Of a stretch of DNA of 64,000 nucleotides, positions 35,331 to 44,146 are shown in pieces. The stretch is from Empedobacter brevis_A (lineage in GTDB: Bacteria > Bacteroidota > Bacteroidia > Flavobacteriales > Weeksellaceae): the NCBI RefSeq assembly GCF_965118635.1, contig NZ_CBCPHV010000008.1:42433-106432 (forward strand), in the 5' to 3' direction. The first letter of the stretch is position 1. Every line of letters begins with the position of its first letter. A model generated the notes under the pieces. The model worked only from the letters and a program-made list of their open reading frames with translations. It had not been told where the DNA came from and did no database searches. The translations under genes were made by a program, and so were the position numbers.

Positions 35331-36335
35331 ATGAATATTTTTACTAAACTATTTTTTACAGCAACGATTTTGACCAGTAGTTTTGTTGCAGCACAACAAG
35401 ATAGTATAAACATTATTAATTTACCTACAACGATTAATAAAGATTATTCTTTTGATGGAATATGGAAAATTTCTAATGATGGAAATACTTCTAATTTCAA
35501 AATTTCTGGAGGAAAATTGACAAACTATTCAAACAAAACAAGTCAGAATTTATTTCTTGATCTATATTTTGTTCCCTCAAAATCTTCTTTAGATTTATAT
35601 GATTTGCCAAACAAGATAAATACGAATGCGCAACTTGGTCAATTAGAAGGGAATGGTACAAGTTTTAATAATGTAATTGTTACTTTTAAAGGTTCGGATG
35701 TACAATTATTATCTCAAGGAGATTATGTGCCAATTTTATTATTGAAGGATAGAGAAACTAATTCTATTTTGAATTATAAAATATTGAGCAACAAAATTTC
35801 ATTAGATTCTAATAATATATTGATAGATAGAGTTGTAGATAATGCTGAATTACCAATATTAACAGAAGAAAATACATTAGCTTCTACAAAATATATAGAT
35901 GCTACTTTATCTGATATATACACAACAGTTGAGAGTTCTTTGGATATAGAGAATGCAAACAAAAAAGTAAAATTATCAGGTGTTTGGAAGTTAGAAATAG
36001 ATTTTAATACTTTAATGGTTACAGTTGATGGAATTAATAATTCTATTCAGAACTTGGGTTCAAAACCAACGAATAAATTAAAATTATTGGTTTATTTTTC
36101 AAGACAAGATATTTATGAAGTGAAAGAAATTGATGGTTTTGAATTATTAAACTTTGATTTGTCTCCAATTTCTGGGAATACGAAATTAGAAAAACTAAGC
36201 TTTAATTCTAATATAACTAAATTGGTTCCTGCAGGAGAATATTATCCAATCTTAGTACTTACAGAGAGAAATGATCAAGGTAATTATATCATAAAATCTA
36301 CATTAGGATTAGGAGAGAAATATATTTGGAAATAA
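35331..36335 (+). CDS. Exported protein of unknown function
   Basis: A 334-residue protein with a signal peptide (MNIFTKLFFTATILTSSFVAAQQ) and no lipobox. The mature chain contains two related halves: FDGIWKISNDGNTSNFKISGG with a following NLFLDLYFVPS, and LSGVWKLEIDFNTLMVTVDG with a following LKLLVYFSRQ. This suggests an internal duplication of a beta-rich domain of about 140 residues. Both halves also end with a similar VPxG(D/E)YxPILxL segment. I do not recognise the family. It is monocistronic, with its own -7 box and a terminator. Confidence 0.82.
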   Translation: MNIFTKLFFTATILTSSFVAAQQDSINIINLPTTINKDYSFDGIWKISNDGNTSNFKISGGKLTNYSNKTSQNLFLDLYFVPSKSSLDLYDLPNKINTNAQLGQLEGNGTSFNNVIVTFKGSDVQLLSQGDYVPILLLKDRETNSILNYKILSNKISLDSNNILIDRVVDNAELPILTEENTLASTKYIDATLSDIYTTVESSLDIENANKKVKLSGVWKLEIDFNTLMVTVDGINNSIQNLGSKPTNKLKLLVYFSRQDIYEVKEIDGFELLNFDLSPISGNTKLEKLSFNSNITKLVPAGEYYPILVLTERNDQGNYIIKSTLGLGEKYIWK

Positions 36336-36354
36336 GAATTTACATCACAATAAA

Positions 36355-36386
36355 ATAAAAAAGCAACGATTATTTCGTTGCTTTTT
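36355..36386. terminator. Bidirectional intrinsic terminator, copy A of a repeated hairpin
   Basis: Core GCAACGATTATTTCGTTGC with A-run before and T-run after. It lies between the convergent exported-protein and CorC-like genes. The same core plus five A and five T (29 bases in all) recurs at 40951-40979. Confidence 0.9.
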
Positions 36387-36413
36387 TATTTACATATTTT
36401 TGGATAAAGAATA

Positions 36414-37691
36414 TTATATTTTATTTCGATAAGCTAGTATTTTATCAATACGATTACCGTCTTTGTCTACGATTTCTAAAGTTAAATCTGCTACTTCAAC
36501 TTTATCACCAACATTAGGAATTGTTTCGTATTTGTCCAAGAAAATTCCTGCAACTGTCACATATCTATTTTCAATTTCTTCATCAATATCAATATCAAAA
36601 AACTTCTCGAATTCATAAATAGAAAATTGTCCATCTATTAACCATGTTCCATCATCACGTTTTACAATTTCATAATCTTCTTCATGATCTTCAGGAGTAT
36701 CGCCAACTAATTCATCTAAAATATCATTTATTGTCACAATTCCTGCCGTTGTACCATATTCATCCAAAATAATTGCAAAATGTGCTTGTGAATTTTGTAA
36801 CATTTCTAATAACGGATAACTAAACGAATTTTCATTGACAAAAATAGGTTTGTGTATAAATTTTTTCAAGCTAAAATCTTCTTTGTTCACTCCAAACATA
36901 TCTTTTAGTTTTAGAATTCCGACGATTTCATCTAAATTATTATTCTTTGTAACAGGATAAGCTGAATATTTATTTTTTTTCACTTTTGAGCGCGCTTTTT
37001 CATAATCATCAGAAATATCTAATGATGTAATTTCTGAACGATGCGTAGCTAATGTATTTACCCGACGATCTCCAAGTTCAAAAACTCTTTCTAAGATTTC
37101 GTGTTCTTTTTGTTGAATTTCACCACCTTCTGTACTTTCTTTGATGATGTTTTTGATTTCTTCTTCAGAAACAACTTCGTTATCATCGTCTTTAATTCCG
37201 AATAATTTTAAGAAAAAATTGTTTGTAACAGTTAACAACCATACAAATGGAGAAGTTATTAGAGATAACCATTTCATTGGTTTTGAAACAAAGGTAGAAA
37301 CGGCTTCTGGAAATTTCATTCCCAAACGTTTTGGTAATAATTCGCCAAATACAATTGAAAAATATGTAATAATAACAACCATTATGATTGGAGAAAGTGT
37401 TTTAGCATAAGGAGCAATGAAAGAAACAGATGTTAAAAATTCTGTTAAATCTGCAGTCAATTTATCTCCAGAAAAAACACCTAACAATATACCAATTAAA
37501 GTAATTCCTATTTGTACAGTAGATAAGAATTTATTCGGATTTTCAACAAGTTCTAAAGCTGTTTTAGCACCAGAACTTCCCTTTTTCATTTGATTTTCTA
37601 ATTTGAATTTCCTTGAAGAAACAAGAGCCATTTCTGACATTGAAAAAATCCCGTTCAATAAAATCAATACAATTATTATAACAATCTCCAC
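36414..37691 (-). CDS. Hemolysin/CorC-family protein (CNNM-CBS-CorC_HlyC)
   Basis: A 425-residue inner-membrane protein. The CNNM (DUF21) domain, with three to four transmembrane segments, covers residues 1-190. Two CBS domains follow at about 205-330 (HAFAI-like segment AHFAIILDEYGTTAGIVTINDILDELVG at the end), then the CorC_HlyC domain at about 340-420. The family is linked to magnesium or cobalt efflux; true haemolysis is not implied. Translation starts at GTG (reverse strand of 37689-37691); no ATG is near. It is divergent from the M15 peptidase gene, 69 bases away. Confidence 0.92.
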   Translation of the reverse strand: MEIVIIIVLILLNGIFSMSEMALVSSRKFKLENQMKKGSSGAKTALELVENPNKFLSTVQIGITLIGILLGVFSGDKLTADLTEFLTSVSFIAPYAKTLSPIIMVVIITYFSIVFGELLPKRLGMKFPEAVSTFVSKPMKWLSLITSPFVWLLTVTNNFFLKLFGIKDDDNEVVSEEEIKNIIKESTEGGEIQQKEHEILERVFELGDRRVNTLATHRSEITSLDISDDYEKARSKVKKNKYSAYPVTKNNNLDEIVGILKLKDMFGVNKEDFSLKKFIHKPIFVNENSFSYPLLEMLQNSQAHFAIILDEYGTTAGIVTINDILDELVGDTPEDHEEDYEIVKRDDGTWLIDGQFSIYEFEKFFDIDIDEEIENRYVTVAGIFLDKYETIPNVGDKVEVADLTLEIVDKDGNRIDKILAYRNKI

Positions 37692-37701
37692 TTTTATTTT
37701 T

Positions 37702-37709
37702 TAATTTTG
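37702..37709 (+). promoter_or_regulatory. -7 promoter box of the M15 peptidase gene
   Basis: TAATTTTG matches TAnnTTTG in the short divergent region. It places the transcript start near 37716, after the in-frame TTG at 37707, and so supports one of the ATG codons at 37743 or 37761. Confidence 0.5.
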
Positions 37710-37760
37710 ATAAAAATAAACCAAAATCTAATACCTATCATAATGTCACAATTTAATATT

Positions 37761-38507
37761 ATGAAATTTTCTTATTTAGTTTTACTTGCATTTATGTTAA
37801 ACGCAGGATGTGCTTTCGGCAGTAATGAACAAACAGTGGAAGAAAGAGATACTATATCACCAATTTTTACAACAGCAGAATTGATTGGAAAAGGAAGTCC
37901 TACGATGGTTGGGAAGGAATATAAACTATTGCCTGAAGTTGCAAAACAGTTTGAATTGATGAAAGCTGATGCACAAAAAGCAGGTTTTAAGATACAAGTA
38001 GTTTCGAGTTATAGAAACTATACGTACCAAAATGGAATTTGGGAACGCAAGTATAAAGCGAATCAGGCAAAGAAAATTGCTGCAAAACAAAACATTGATA
38101 AGATTATTGAATATTCTACAATACCAGGAACATCTCGTCATCATTGGGGAACAGATCTAGATATTATAGATGGAACGCGCGGAATGCCTTCTGATCCATT
38201 AAATGAAAAGCATTTTAACGAAGGTGGCTCAATGCATAAATTTAAGCTTTGGTTAGATGAGAATGCATCGAAATATGGTTTTTATTTAGTTTATACAGAT
38301 GATCCGACAAGAAAAGGATTTAAGTACGAACCTTGGCATTTTACGTACAAGGCAATTTCGAAACCAATGTTACAAGCTTATAAAAATCTTGATATTAAAA
38401 AGGTTTTACAGGAGAATAAATTAATGGGAAGTGAAAACTTTACAGATGATTTTATAGAAAAATATAAAAGAGAAAATATATTGGATGTAAATCCTGTTAT
38501 TAAATAA
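37761..38507 (+). CDS. M15 family D-alanyl-D-alanine carboxypeptidase
   Basis: A 248-residue exported zinc peptidase of the VanY/M15B type that trims the terminal D-Ala from peptidoglycan stem peptides in the periplasm. The signal peptide is MKFSYLVLLAFMLNAGC. The cysteine could be a poor lipobox, but the -3 residue is Asn. Zinc and catalytic motifs are SSYRNY, SRHHWGTDLDI (near residue 124) and EPWHFTY (near residue 190). ATG at 37761 places the signal peptide at the very N-terminus. ATG at 37743 would add six residues. Confidence 0.92.
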   Translation: MKFSYLVLLAFMLNAGCAFGSNEQTVEERDTISPIFTTAELIGKGSPTMVGKEYKLLPEVAKQFELMKADAQKAGFKIQVVSSYRNYTYQNGIWERKYKANQAKKIAAKQNIDKIIEYSTIPGTSRHHWGTDLDIIDGTRGMPSDPLNEKHFNEGGSMHKFKLWLDENASKYGFYLVYTDDPTRKGFKYEPWHFTYKAISKPMLQAYKNLDIKKVLQENKLMGSENFTDDFIEKYKRENILDVNPVIK

Positions 38508-38509
38508 TA

Positions 38510-38534
38510 AAAACTCCATTTTGGAGCTTTTTTT
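38510..38534 (+). terminator. Intrinsic terminator after the M15 peptidase
   Basis: Short stem AAAACTCCA / TGGAGCTTTT (one bulged C) with loop TTT and a T-run, just after the stop codon. Confidence 0.75.
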
Positions 38535-38573
38535 GTAGTATCTTAGATAAAAATTAAACTAATATATTTTCTG

Positions 38574-39146
38574 ATGAAATTAAGATTTTTCATATCGTTT
38601 TTTTTGAGCATGAGTTTATTAACTTTTGCAAAACAATCGATTGTGAGAGATTTAGATGGAGATGGAAAATTCGATAAAGTTTCAATCAATTTTGAAACTA
38701 AAAAAATAGAGTTTTTACTTTCTGATAACTCATATAAAAAACAAACAAGTTTAGCGTTTAATGAATTAGATCGACATGCGACGATTGAAGAAACAAAAAA
38801 AGGTTTCAAGATTATAAATAAAATTGGAGATGTGTTATTTACATCGTATTTTAAGTATAATCGTCAAACAAAAAGAATAGAATTATCTATGATAAAACGT
38901 TCTATTGTATCGGAAGATCACTCAAAAGAAAATGGAGAATCAACGTTTATTTCAGCTACAAAGGAATTTATTGCGAAATGGACAAGTTTAGATAAATTAT
39001 CAAATAAAGTAATAGCTTTACCAACCTTGAAAACTAAAATTGATTTGGATGTTATTTCCTTGAATAATTTCAATGATACATTCCTGAACGAATTTAATCA
39101 ACAAAGTTTAGCTTTTTACAAAGCAGAAATTTCTAAGCAGGAATAA
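38574..39146 (+). CDS. Exported protein with a DxDxDG calcium-like motif
   Basis: A 190-residue protein with a signal peptide (MKLRFFISFFLSMSLLTFA). Right after the cleavage site, RDLDGDGKFDKVSINF is an EF-hand/dockerin-like calcium-binding loop, as seen in VCBS or FG-GAP-like exported proteins. The rest is unassigned. Its stop codon is immediately followed by the last base of the convergent AlkB gene, so the two genes touch with no space for a terminator. Function is unknown. Confidence 0.75.
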   Translation: MKLRFFISFFLSMSLLTFAKQSIVRDLDGDGKFDKVSINFETKKIEFLLSDNSYKKQTSLAFNELDRHATIEETKKGFKIINKIGDVLFTSYFKYNRQTKRIELSMIKRSIVSEDHSKENGESTFISATKEFIAKWTSLDKLSNKVIALPTLKTKIDLDVISLNNFNDTFLNEFNQQSLAFYKAEISKQE

Positions 39147-39761
39147 TTATTGCTCCAAATCGATTGTTCTAAATGTTAAATTAATTCGAGGTGAATTTAC
39201 TTTTTTTGTAGGAGGCAAGCGATGTAACCAATAATCTTGTGTTTCATTTTTCATTATCAATAAACTTCCACTTGAAAGATTTAATGAAATCACTTCTTTG
39301 GTTTCTTTGTGTTTAAAACCAAACTTACGTTCGGCACCAAAGCTAAGAGATGCAATTGCACCATGTCGTTTTAATTGTTTTTCAGCATCGCTATGCCAAG
39401 CCATTCCTTCAGAACCATTATGATATAAATTCACCAAACAAGAATTGTAGCTTTCACCTGTTTTTAGCTCAACTAATTTTTTCAATTCAAGCAAAGTTTC
39501 AGTCCAAGGCAAAGCTGTTTTTGTAATTTTAGAATAAGTATAAGCAAATGGAAAATCTCCGTACCAAGCTATTTTTCGTTTGGTTTCAATTAATTTACCA
39601 AAAATAATCGCTTGATCGTTTTTCCATTCAATTTCATTCATCAATATAGAATAGTAATTATGAGCTTCCTCATCGCTCATAATTTGTCCAAAATAATTTA
39701 CTGTTCCATTTTTTGGTAATAAATTTTTTTGTTCGTCAAATAAATCATTAAATATATCCAT
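39147..39761 (-). CDS. AlkB-family 2-oxoglutarate/Fe(II) dioxygenase
   Basis: A 204-residue AlkB-type DNA/RNA dealkylase that removes 1-methyladenine and 3-methylcytosine by oxidative demethylation. The iron ligands are HSD in GMAWHSDAEK (about residues 122-125) and the later His in YWLHRLPPTKK. The 2-oxoglutarate arginines are in SPRINLTFRTI. ASLSFGAERKFGFKHK is the family nucleotide-recognition region. It is closest to the short AlkB/ALKBH2-like group. It is a solitary gene whose end abuts the convergent gene. Confidence 0.93.
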   Translation of the reverse strand: MDIFNDLFDEQKNLLPKNGTVNYFGQIMSDEEAHNYYSILMNEIEWKNDQAIIFGKLIETKRKIAWYGDFPFAYTYSKITKTALPWTETLLELKKLVELKTGESYNSCLVNLYHNGSEGMAWHSDAEKQLKRHGAIASLSFGAERKFGFKHKETKEVISLNLSSGSLLIMKNETQDYWLHRLPPTKKVNSPRINLTFRTIDLEQ

Positions 39762-39805
39762 AGAACGAAGATATATTATATTTTAAATACTTTCTTATGA
39801 AATAA

Positions 39806-40627
39806 TTATTTGTTTTCTTCTGCAAGAATATAATAGTCCATATTTTTCTTAATAAGAGCTATTTTATTTTTGTTTGTTATCCAGATTTTGATAGGATTTT
39901 TATCTGAAATTGCAGATTTAAATCTTTTTGAAAAAATAGATTTTATATTAGGGTCATTTTCAATTGTATACTTAGGCTCCCCATATAATTCAGTAATGTA
40001 GTTGCTTAGATATTTGAAATTTTTTTCTGCTGAAATTATTTCATAGTCACTATTATTATTGTCTAAGTCATCCCATGAGTTACTTAAAAGGATATTTGGA
40101 GTATCATTTTTAATTGTATTATATAAAGCTAGAGTGTTTGAAGTAGCATGATTTATATAACCTGAATTCTGTTCTGAGATTTCAAATTGATTCCAATTTG
40201 TATTAAGAAAATCCTTACTGTTTGTTATATTTATTGTGAGTTTATCTTCAATAATAATTTTATTATTTTTATATCCTATTAAAGTGGCTACTTTTTCTCC
40301 AGTAGTATAAAAATGATGTCCCCACAATGTAGTAGATGTAAGACCTGGACCTGTATAATCTGCAATTTTTTCTGTATTATTTCCTTCAGAAGTTTTAAAT
40401 ACAATCGAATCAAAAATTTCAGGATAATATCCTTGAGGATACTTAGGGTCATAAGAGGGAGTAAAAATAACCATCTCTAAAATGTTATTTTCATTCTTAT
40501 CTACTTTAAGTTTTAAATTAGGTTGCTTTTCTTCAATAATATTATCTGTATCATCTATAGAATCGTCTGTACAAGAAATTATGGCAGTTAAAGAAAATAA
40601 ACAAAGTGTTAATTTAATATAGTTCAT
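39806..40627 (-). CDS. Lipoprotein of unknown function
   Basis: A 273-residue lipoprotein. The lipobox is LTAIISC (Cys at about residue 19), followed by an Asp/Ile-rich linker (TDDSIDDTDNII). The mature part has no known domain. The family style (short signal, TDDS linker, Lys/Asn-rich beta region) is common among flavobacterial surface lipoproteins. It lies 44 bases from alkB on the same strand, with a promoter region presumably in the 335-base gap on its upstream side. Confidence 0.75.
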   Translation of the reverse strand: MNYIKLTLCLFSLTAIISCTDDSIDDTDNIIEEKQPNLKLKVDKNENNILEMVIFTPSYDPKYPQGYYPEIFDSIVFKTSEGNNTEKIADYTGPGLTSTTLWGHHFYTTGEKVATLIGYKNNKIIIEDKLTINITNSKDFLNTNWNQFEISEQNSGYINHATSNTLALYNTIKNDTPNILLSNSWDDLDNNNSDYEIISAEKNFKYLSNYITELYGEPKYTIENDPNIKSIFSKRFKSAISDKNPIKIWITNKNKIALIKKNMDYYILAEENK

Positions 40628-40943
40628 TATATTTTGGTTTAGTTATTTATCGAAAGTAATTTAATATTTTAAATAGGGCAAATTATATGATAAATAGCAT
40701 TATTTAGAATTGTTATAATTAATTTTAATCTCAAAAAAGAAATTTATATCATTTTAGTAAATTCTTAAACTTTAAATAATCAATAGAATAAAATCACTTT
40801 AAGTTAACAAAAGCATATAACTAATAATAAAAGACAAGTATTTTTTATATTTTATAGGAAGTAATGATTAGGTTATTAAAAAGAGTCTTTAGAAATTGAT
40901 AAATGATTATTACTTTTTTAATAACATTTTATTTTAGAATAAA
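40628..40943. other. AT-rich intergenic gap without a recognisable gene
   Basis: I see no ORF, tRNA or known RNA here. The region is nearly all A/T. One imperfect inverted pair (GTTATTAAAAAG at 40872 with CTTTTTTAATAAC at 40913) has a 29-base loop and is weak. The promoter of the lipoprotein gene at 39806-40627 should lie near its right edge, but no good -7 box was found. Confidence 0.5.
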
Positions 40944-40986
40944 ATAACAGAAAAAGCAACGATTATTTCGTTGCTTTTTCTGTTAT
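40944..40986 (-). terminator. Long hairpin, copy B of the repeated terminator core
   Basis: Perfect 19-bp stem: ATAACAGAAAAAGCAACGA at 40944-40962 pairs with TCGTTGCTTTTTCTGTTAT at 40968-40986, loop TTATT. The right arm lies inside the 3' end of the gene ending at 40963, encoding its last residues. The 29-base centre is identical to the terminator at 36355-36386. Following the leftward gene, it ends in CTGTTATTTTATT, an acceptable T-rich tail. Confidence 0.8.
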
Positions 40987-41310
40987 ATACGGTTCAAATT
41001 TCAATTCTTTTATATTATAAGGATCAAAACCTTTGTATAAATCTTGGAATAATTGCATAACTTGAAAATAAGTGAATAATGCTGAATAAGAAGCTTGTTC
41101 TTGATAAAGCGGTATTTCTACTAAAAATAAAAAACGGTCATACTTCGAAATTTGAACCGTATTGCCATCTCGATTAACCAAACCTATATAACTTCCATCA
41201 TAATCGGGTAGGTTATGAAAAATCTCAATAGCTTGTGATAAACTACCTTCCAAAGGTAATTCAGTCTCAACATGTAAGTCGTCAGCGTAATTTTCAAAGA
41301 ATATTTTCAC
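40963..41310 (-). CDS. Hypothetical protein (115 residues)
   Basis: I do not recognise this acidic, probably cytoplasmic protein. There is no signal peptide or transmembrane segment. The sequence DYDGSYIGLVNRDGNTVQISKYDRFLF suggests a small beta-sheet fold, then a helical QASYSALFTYFQVMQLFQDLY. Its C-terminal codons form one arm of a long terminator hairpin. It is divergent from lpdA, with 82 bases between. The size and acidity would suit an immunity or stress protein, but nothing supports that directly. Confidence 0.7.
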   Translation of the reverse strand: MKIFFENYADDLHVETELPLEGSLSQAIEIFHNLPDYDGSYIGLVNRDGNTVQISKYDRFLFLVEIPLYQEQASYSALFTYFQVMQLFQDLYKGFDPYNIKELKFEPYITEKATK

Positions 41311-41392
41311 ATTGCAAAAGTAAGAAATTTTTAATCTATTTTAAGGATTTCCTTTTTTTTCGGGTTATAATTATTAAATTAGCAATCAAATT

Positions 41393-42793
41393 ATGGAAAA
41401 AATGAGTTACGATATTATAGTTATTGGAAGTGGTCCTGGAGGATACGTAGCAGCGATTAGAGCAGCACAATTAGGTAAAAAAGTAGCAATTGTAGAAAAA
41501 GCGGAATTAGGAGGAATATGCCTAAATTGGGGATGTATTCCAACTAAAGCATTATTAAAATCTGCTCAAGTATTTAAATACTTAAATCATGCAGAAGATT
41601 TTGGAATTAACTTACCTTCTGATATTTCATTTGAATTTGGAAATGTAGTTTCTCGTAGTAGAGGAGTTGCAGATCGTATGAGTAAAGGGGTTCAATTCTT
41701 AATGAAGAAGAATAAAATTGAAGTAATTCAAGGTGAAGCAAAAGTTTTACCAGGTAAAAAAGTAAAAGTTACAGCAGCTGATGGTTCTGTAAGCGAATTA
41801 TCTTCAGAGAATATAATTATTGCAACAGGTGCACGTTCTCGTGAATTACCTGCTTTACCACAAGATGGTAAAAAAGTAATTGGTTATCGTGGTGCATTAG
41901 CAATGGAAAAACAACCAAAATCTATGATTGTTGTAGGTTCTGGTGCGATTGGAGTTGAGTTTGCTCACTTTTATAATACATTAGGAACTAAAGTTACAAT
42001 TGTAGAGTTTTTACCACGTATTGTAAATGTTGAAGATGAAGATGTTTCAAAACAATTGCAATTATCACTTAAAAAATCTGGAATTAATATCTTAACAAAT
42101 GCAGAAGTTACAGGTGTTGATACTTCAGGAGATTTAGTGAAAGCTACAATCAAAACAGCTAAAGGAGAAGAAATTATCGAAGCTGAAGTTGTTTTGTCTG
42201 CTGTAGGAGTTGTTCCAAATACTGAAAATATCGGTCTTGAAGAAGTAGGAATTGCTACTGAAAGAGGTAAAATTGTTATCAACGATTTTTGTGAAACTTC
42301 TGTAAAAGGATATTATGCTATTGGAGATGTTGTAAAAGGAGCGGATTTAGCGCACTTAGCATCAGCTCAAGGTATTTTATGTGTGGAGCATATTGCAGGT
42401 GAAAAAGTAGAACCAATTGATTACGGAAATATCCCAGGTTGTACATATTGTTCACCAGAAATTGCCTCAGTAGGTCTTACTGAAGCAAAAGCTATCGAAG
42501 CTGGTTACGAAGTAAAAGTTGGTAAATTCCCATTCTCTGCAAATGGTAAAGCTGTTGCAAATGGAGCTGCAGACGGTTTTGTAAAAGTTGTTTTTGATGC
42601 AAAATACGGTGAATGGTTAGGATGTCACATGATTGGTGATGGAGTAACTGAAATGATTGCAGAAGCAGTTGTTGCACGTAAATTAGAAACAACAGCTCAT
42701 GAAATTATGAAATCTGTACATGCGCATCCAACAATGGCAGAAGCTATTATGGAAGCTGTAGAAGATGCATATGGACATGCAATTCATATCTAA
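41393..42793 (+). CDS. lpdA: Dihydrolipoyl dehydrogenase (E3)
   Basis: A 466-residue flavoprotein disulfide reductase, the E3 subunit of pyruvate and 2-oxo-acid dehydrogenase complexes and the glycine cleavage system. FAD motif: VIGSGPGGYVAAIRAAQLG. Redox disulfide: CLNWGC (Cys43/Cys48). NAD motif: IVVGSGAIGVEFA. C-terminal catalytic His-Glu: HAHPTMAEAIMEA. ATG at 41402 is a possible alternative start, three residues shorter. It is a single gene with its own terminator; no E1 or E2 gene is adjacent, so it may serve several complexes. Confidence 0.97.
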   Translation: MEKMSYDIIVIGSGPGGYVAAIRAAQLGKKVAIVEKAELGGICLNWGCIPTKALLKSAQVFKYLNHAEDFGINLPSDISFEFGNVVSRSRGVADRMSKGVQFLMKKNKIEVIQGEAKVLPGKKVKVTAADGSVSELSSENIIIATGARSRELPALPQDGKKVIGYRGALAMEKQPKSMIVVGSGAIGVEFAHFYNTLGTKVTIVEFLPRIVNVEDEDVSKQLQLSLKKSGINILTNAEVTGVDTSGDLVKATIKTAKGEEIIEAEVVLSAVGVVPNTENIGLEEVGIATERGKIVINDFCETSVKGYYAIGDVVKGADLAHLASAQGILCVEHIAGEKVEPIDYGNIPGCTYCSPEIASVGLTEAKAIEAGYEVKVGKFPFSANGKAVANGAADGFVKVVFDAKYGEWLGCHMIGDGVTEMIAEAVVARKLETTAHEIMKSVHAHPTMAEAIMEAVEDAYGHAIHI

Positions 42794-42820
42794 AAAATAA
42801 AAATAATATAATAGTAATTT

Positions 42821-42845
42821 AAAGCAGCCAATAGGCTGCTTTTTT
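42821..42845 (+). terminator. Intrinsic terminator after lpdA
   Basis: Stem AAAGCAGCC / GGCTGCTTT with loop AATA and a T-run. Confidence 0.9.
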
Positions 42846-42932
42846 AGTTTAATAAATCGTTAAGCTTTTACGTACAGCATATTGATTAATTTTTTTAACT
42901 ATATTTATATAAATAATTATAAAATAAATTAT

Positions 42933-43778
42933 ATGAAAAAATTCTATTCTTTAGTAGCGATTGCTGCTTTATCTTCTTTATCATTTGGACAGGTTGTAAT
43001 TAGCCAGGTTTATGGTGGAGGGGGAAATTCTGGTGCAAAATATACACATGATTTTATTGAATTGTTTAATAGAGGTTCTGAATCTGTTACACTAAAAGGT
43101 TATTCACTACAATATGCTTCTGCTACAGGTACTGTTAGTGAATCTAATACTCAAGTATTAGCAGATATAACAATTCAGCCAGGTAAATATTATTTAATTC
43201 AACAAGCAAAAGGTAATGCTGGTACAGATGCATTGCCAACTCCAGATCAAATCCCTGCATTACCTCTAGCATTAGGAGCTGTAAACGGTAAAGTAGCACT
43301 TGTTGCTAATGTTGAGCCAATAACTGATGTCAAAGATAAAGATATTGTTGATTTTGTAGGTTTTGGAAGTTCTAATGAATATGAAGGATCTGGTGCCACT
43401 GCGGCTTTATCTAATACTAATTCTGCTCAAAGAAAATTAAAAGGTTGTCAAGATACAAATGATAATAAAAATGATTTTGACGTAGCTGCTGCAGCTCCTA
43501 GAAATGGACAAACAGCTGCAAATGTTTGTACAAATTTGAGTACTGATGATCTTACACTAACAAAAGCATTTTATAACACATTATGGACAAACACAGCTTC
43601 TTTCAATGTGAAAGATAAAACTATTGTTGAAGTTTATAATATTAACGGAGAATTAGTAAAAACATTTGAAGTAAAAGGTGTTCAGTCTGTTGATGTTTCT
43701 TCATTAGCTAAAGGAGCTTATATAGTTAAAACAACTTCTAACGGAAAAACTTCTACTCAAAAAGTAGTTAAAAAATAA
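42933..43778 (+). CDS. Lamin-tail-domain protein with T9SS sorting domain
   Basis: A 281-residue exported protein. The signal peptide (MKKFYSLVAIAALSSLSFGQ) is followed by a lamin-tail domain at about residues 20-175: VVISQVYGGGGNSGAKYTHDF, then IELFNRGSE. The C-terminal 70 residues (VEVYNINGELVKTFEVKG through SLAKGAYIVKT and KVVKK) are a type A type IX secretion sorting domain. It is therefore probably exported through the T9SS and displayed on or released from the cell surface. ATG at 42882 is in frame but would precede the signal peptide by 17 residues, so 42933 is chosen. LTD proteins often accompany surface nucleases; here it stands alone. Confidence 0.9.
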   Translation: MKKFYSLVAIAALSSLSFGQVVISQVYGGGGNSGAKYTHDFIELFNRGSESVTLKGYSLQYASATGTVSESNTQVLADITIQPGKYYLIQQAKGNAGTDALPTPDQIPALPLALGAVNGKVALVANVEPITDVKDKDIVDFVGFGSSNEYEGSGATAALSNTNSAQRKLKGCQDTNDNKNDFDVAAAAPRNGQTAANVCTNLSTDDLTLTKAFYNTLWTNTASFNVKDKTIVEVYNINGELVKTFEVKGVQSVDVSSLAKGAYIVKTTSNGKTSTQKVVKK

Positions 43779-43809
43779 TTAAGAAGTATCCTAATTATAA
43801 AAATAAAAA

Positions 43810-43839
43810 AAAAGCGATTCAGATTTCTGAATCGCTTTT
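43810..43839. terminator. Bidirectional intrinsic terminator
   Basis: Stem AAAAGCGATTCAG / CTGAATCGCTTTT with loop ATTT and T-runs on both strands, between the convergent LTD and HMA genes. Confidence 0.9.
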
Positions 43840-43841
43840 CT

Positions 43842-44054
43842 TTATTCTTCTATTTTCTGAATTATAAAACCTGCATCAGTTACAGCTTCTATAATCTCTT
43901 CTTCATCTTCATTGGTTAGTACAGTCAAGATTTTTCTTTCATCAGTTGTATCAACTTTCCAATTGTTTTCACCTACAGCTTCATCCAAAAAAGGTTTCAC
44001 CGATTTAATGCAGCTATCACAGTTTATATTTGTTTTAAATTTAAATTCACTCAT
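43842..44054 (-). CDS. Heavy-metal-associated (HMA) domain protein
   Basis: A 70-residue HMA-fold protein. The metal-binding cysteines are in NINCDSCIKSV (CxxC near residue 12), and the C-terminus DAGFIIQKIEE is typical. It could be a copper or mercury-binding chaperone, but no P-type ATPase, CopZ-partner or regulator is near. ATG at 44054 is preferred over an in-frame ATG at 44075, because the HMA fold begins right after MSEFKF and the extra residues look unrelated. Confidence 0.85.
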   Translation of the reverse strand: MSEFKFKTNINCDSCIKSVKPFLDEAVGENNWKVDTTDERKILTVLTNEDEEEIIEAVTDAGFIIQKIEE

Positions 44055-44146
44055 AATTTTACAATTTAGACTCAAATTTATAAAGATTTCATAAGATTAA
44101 AAAAACGTTTAAGTAATATTTGATTTCGAAATTTAAATAAAAATCA

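Noticed and set aside
40872..40925. Possible hairpin in the 335-base gap
   Set aside because: Only 12 bp with a bulge and a 29-base loop in A/T-only DNA; likely chance.
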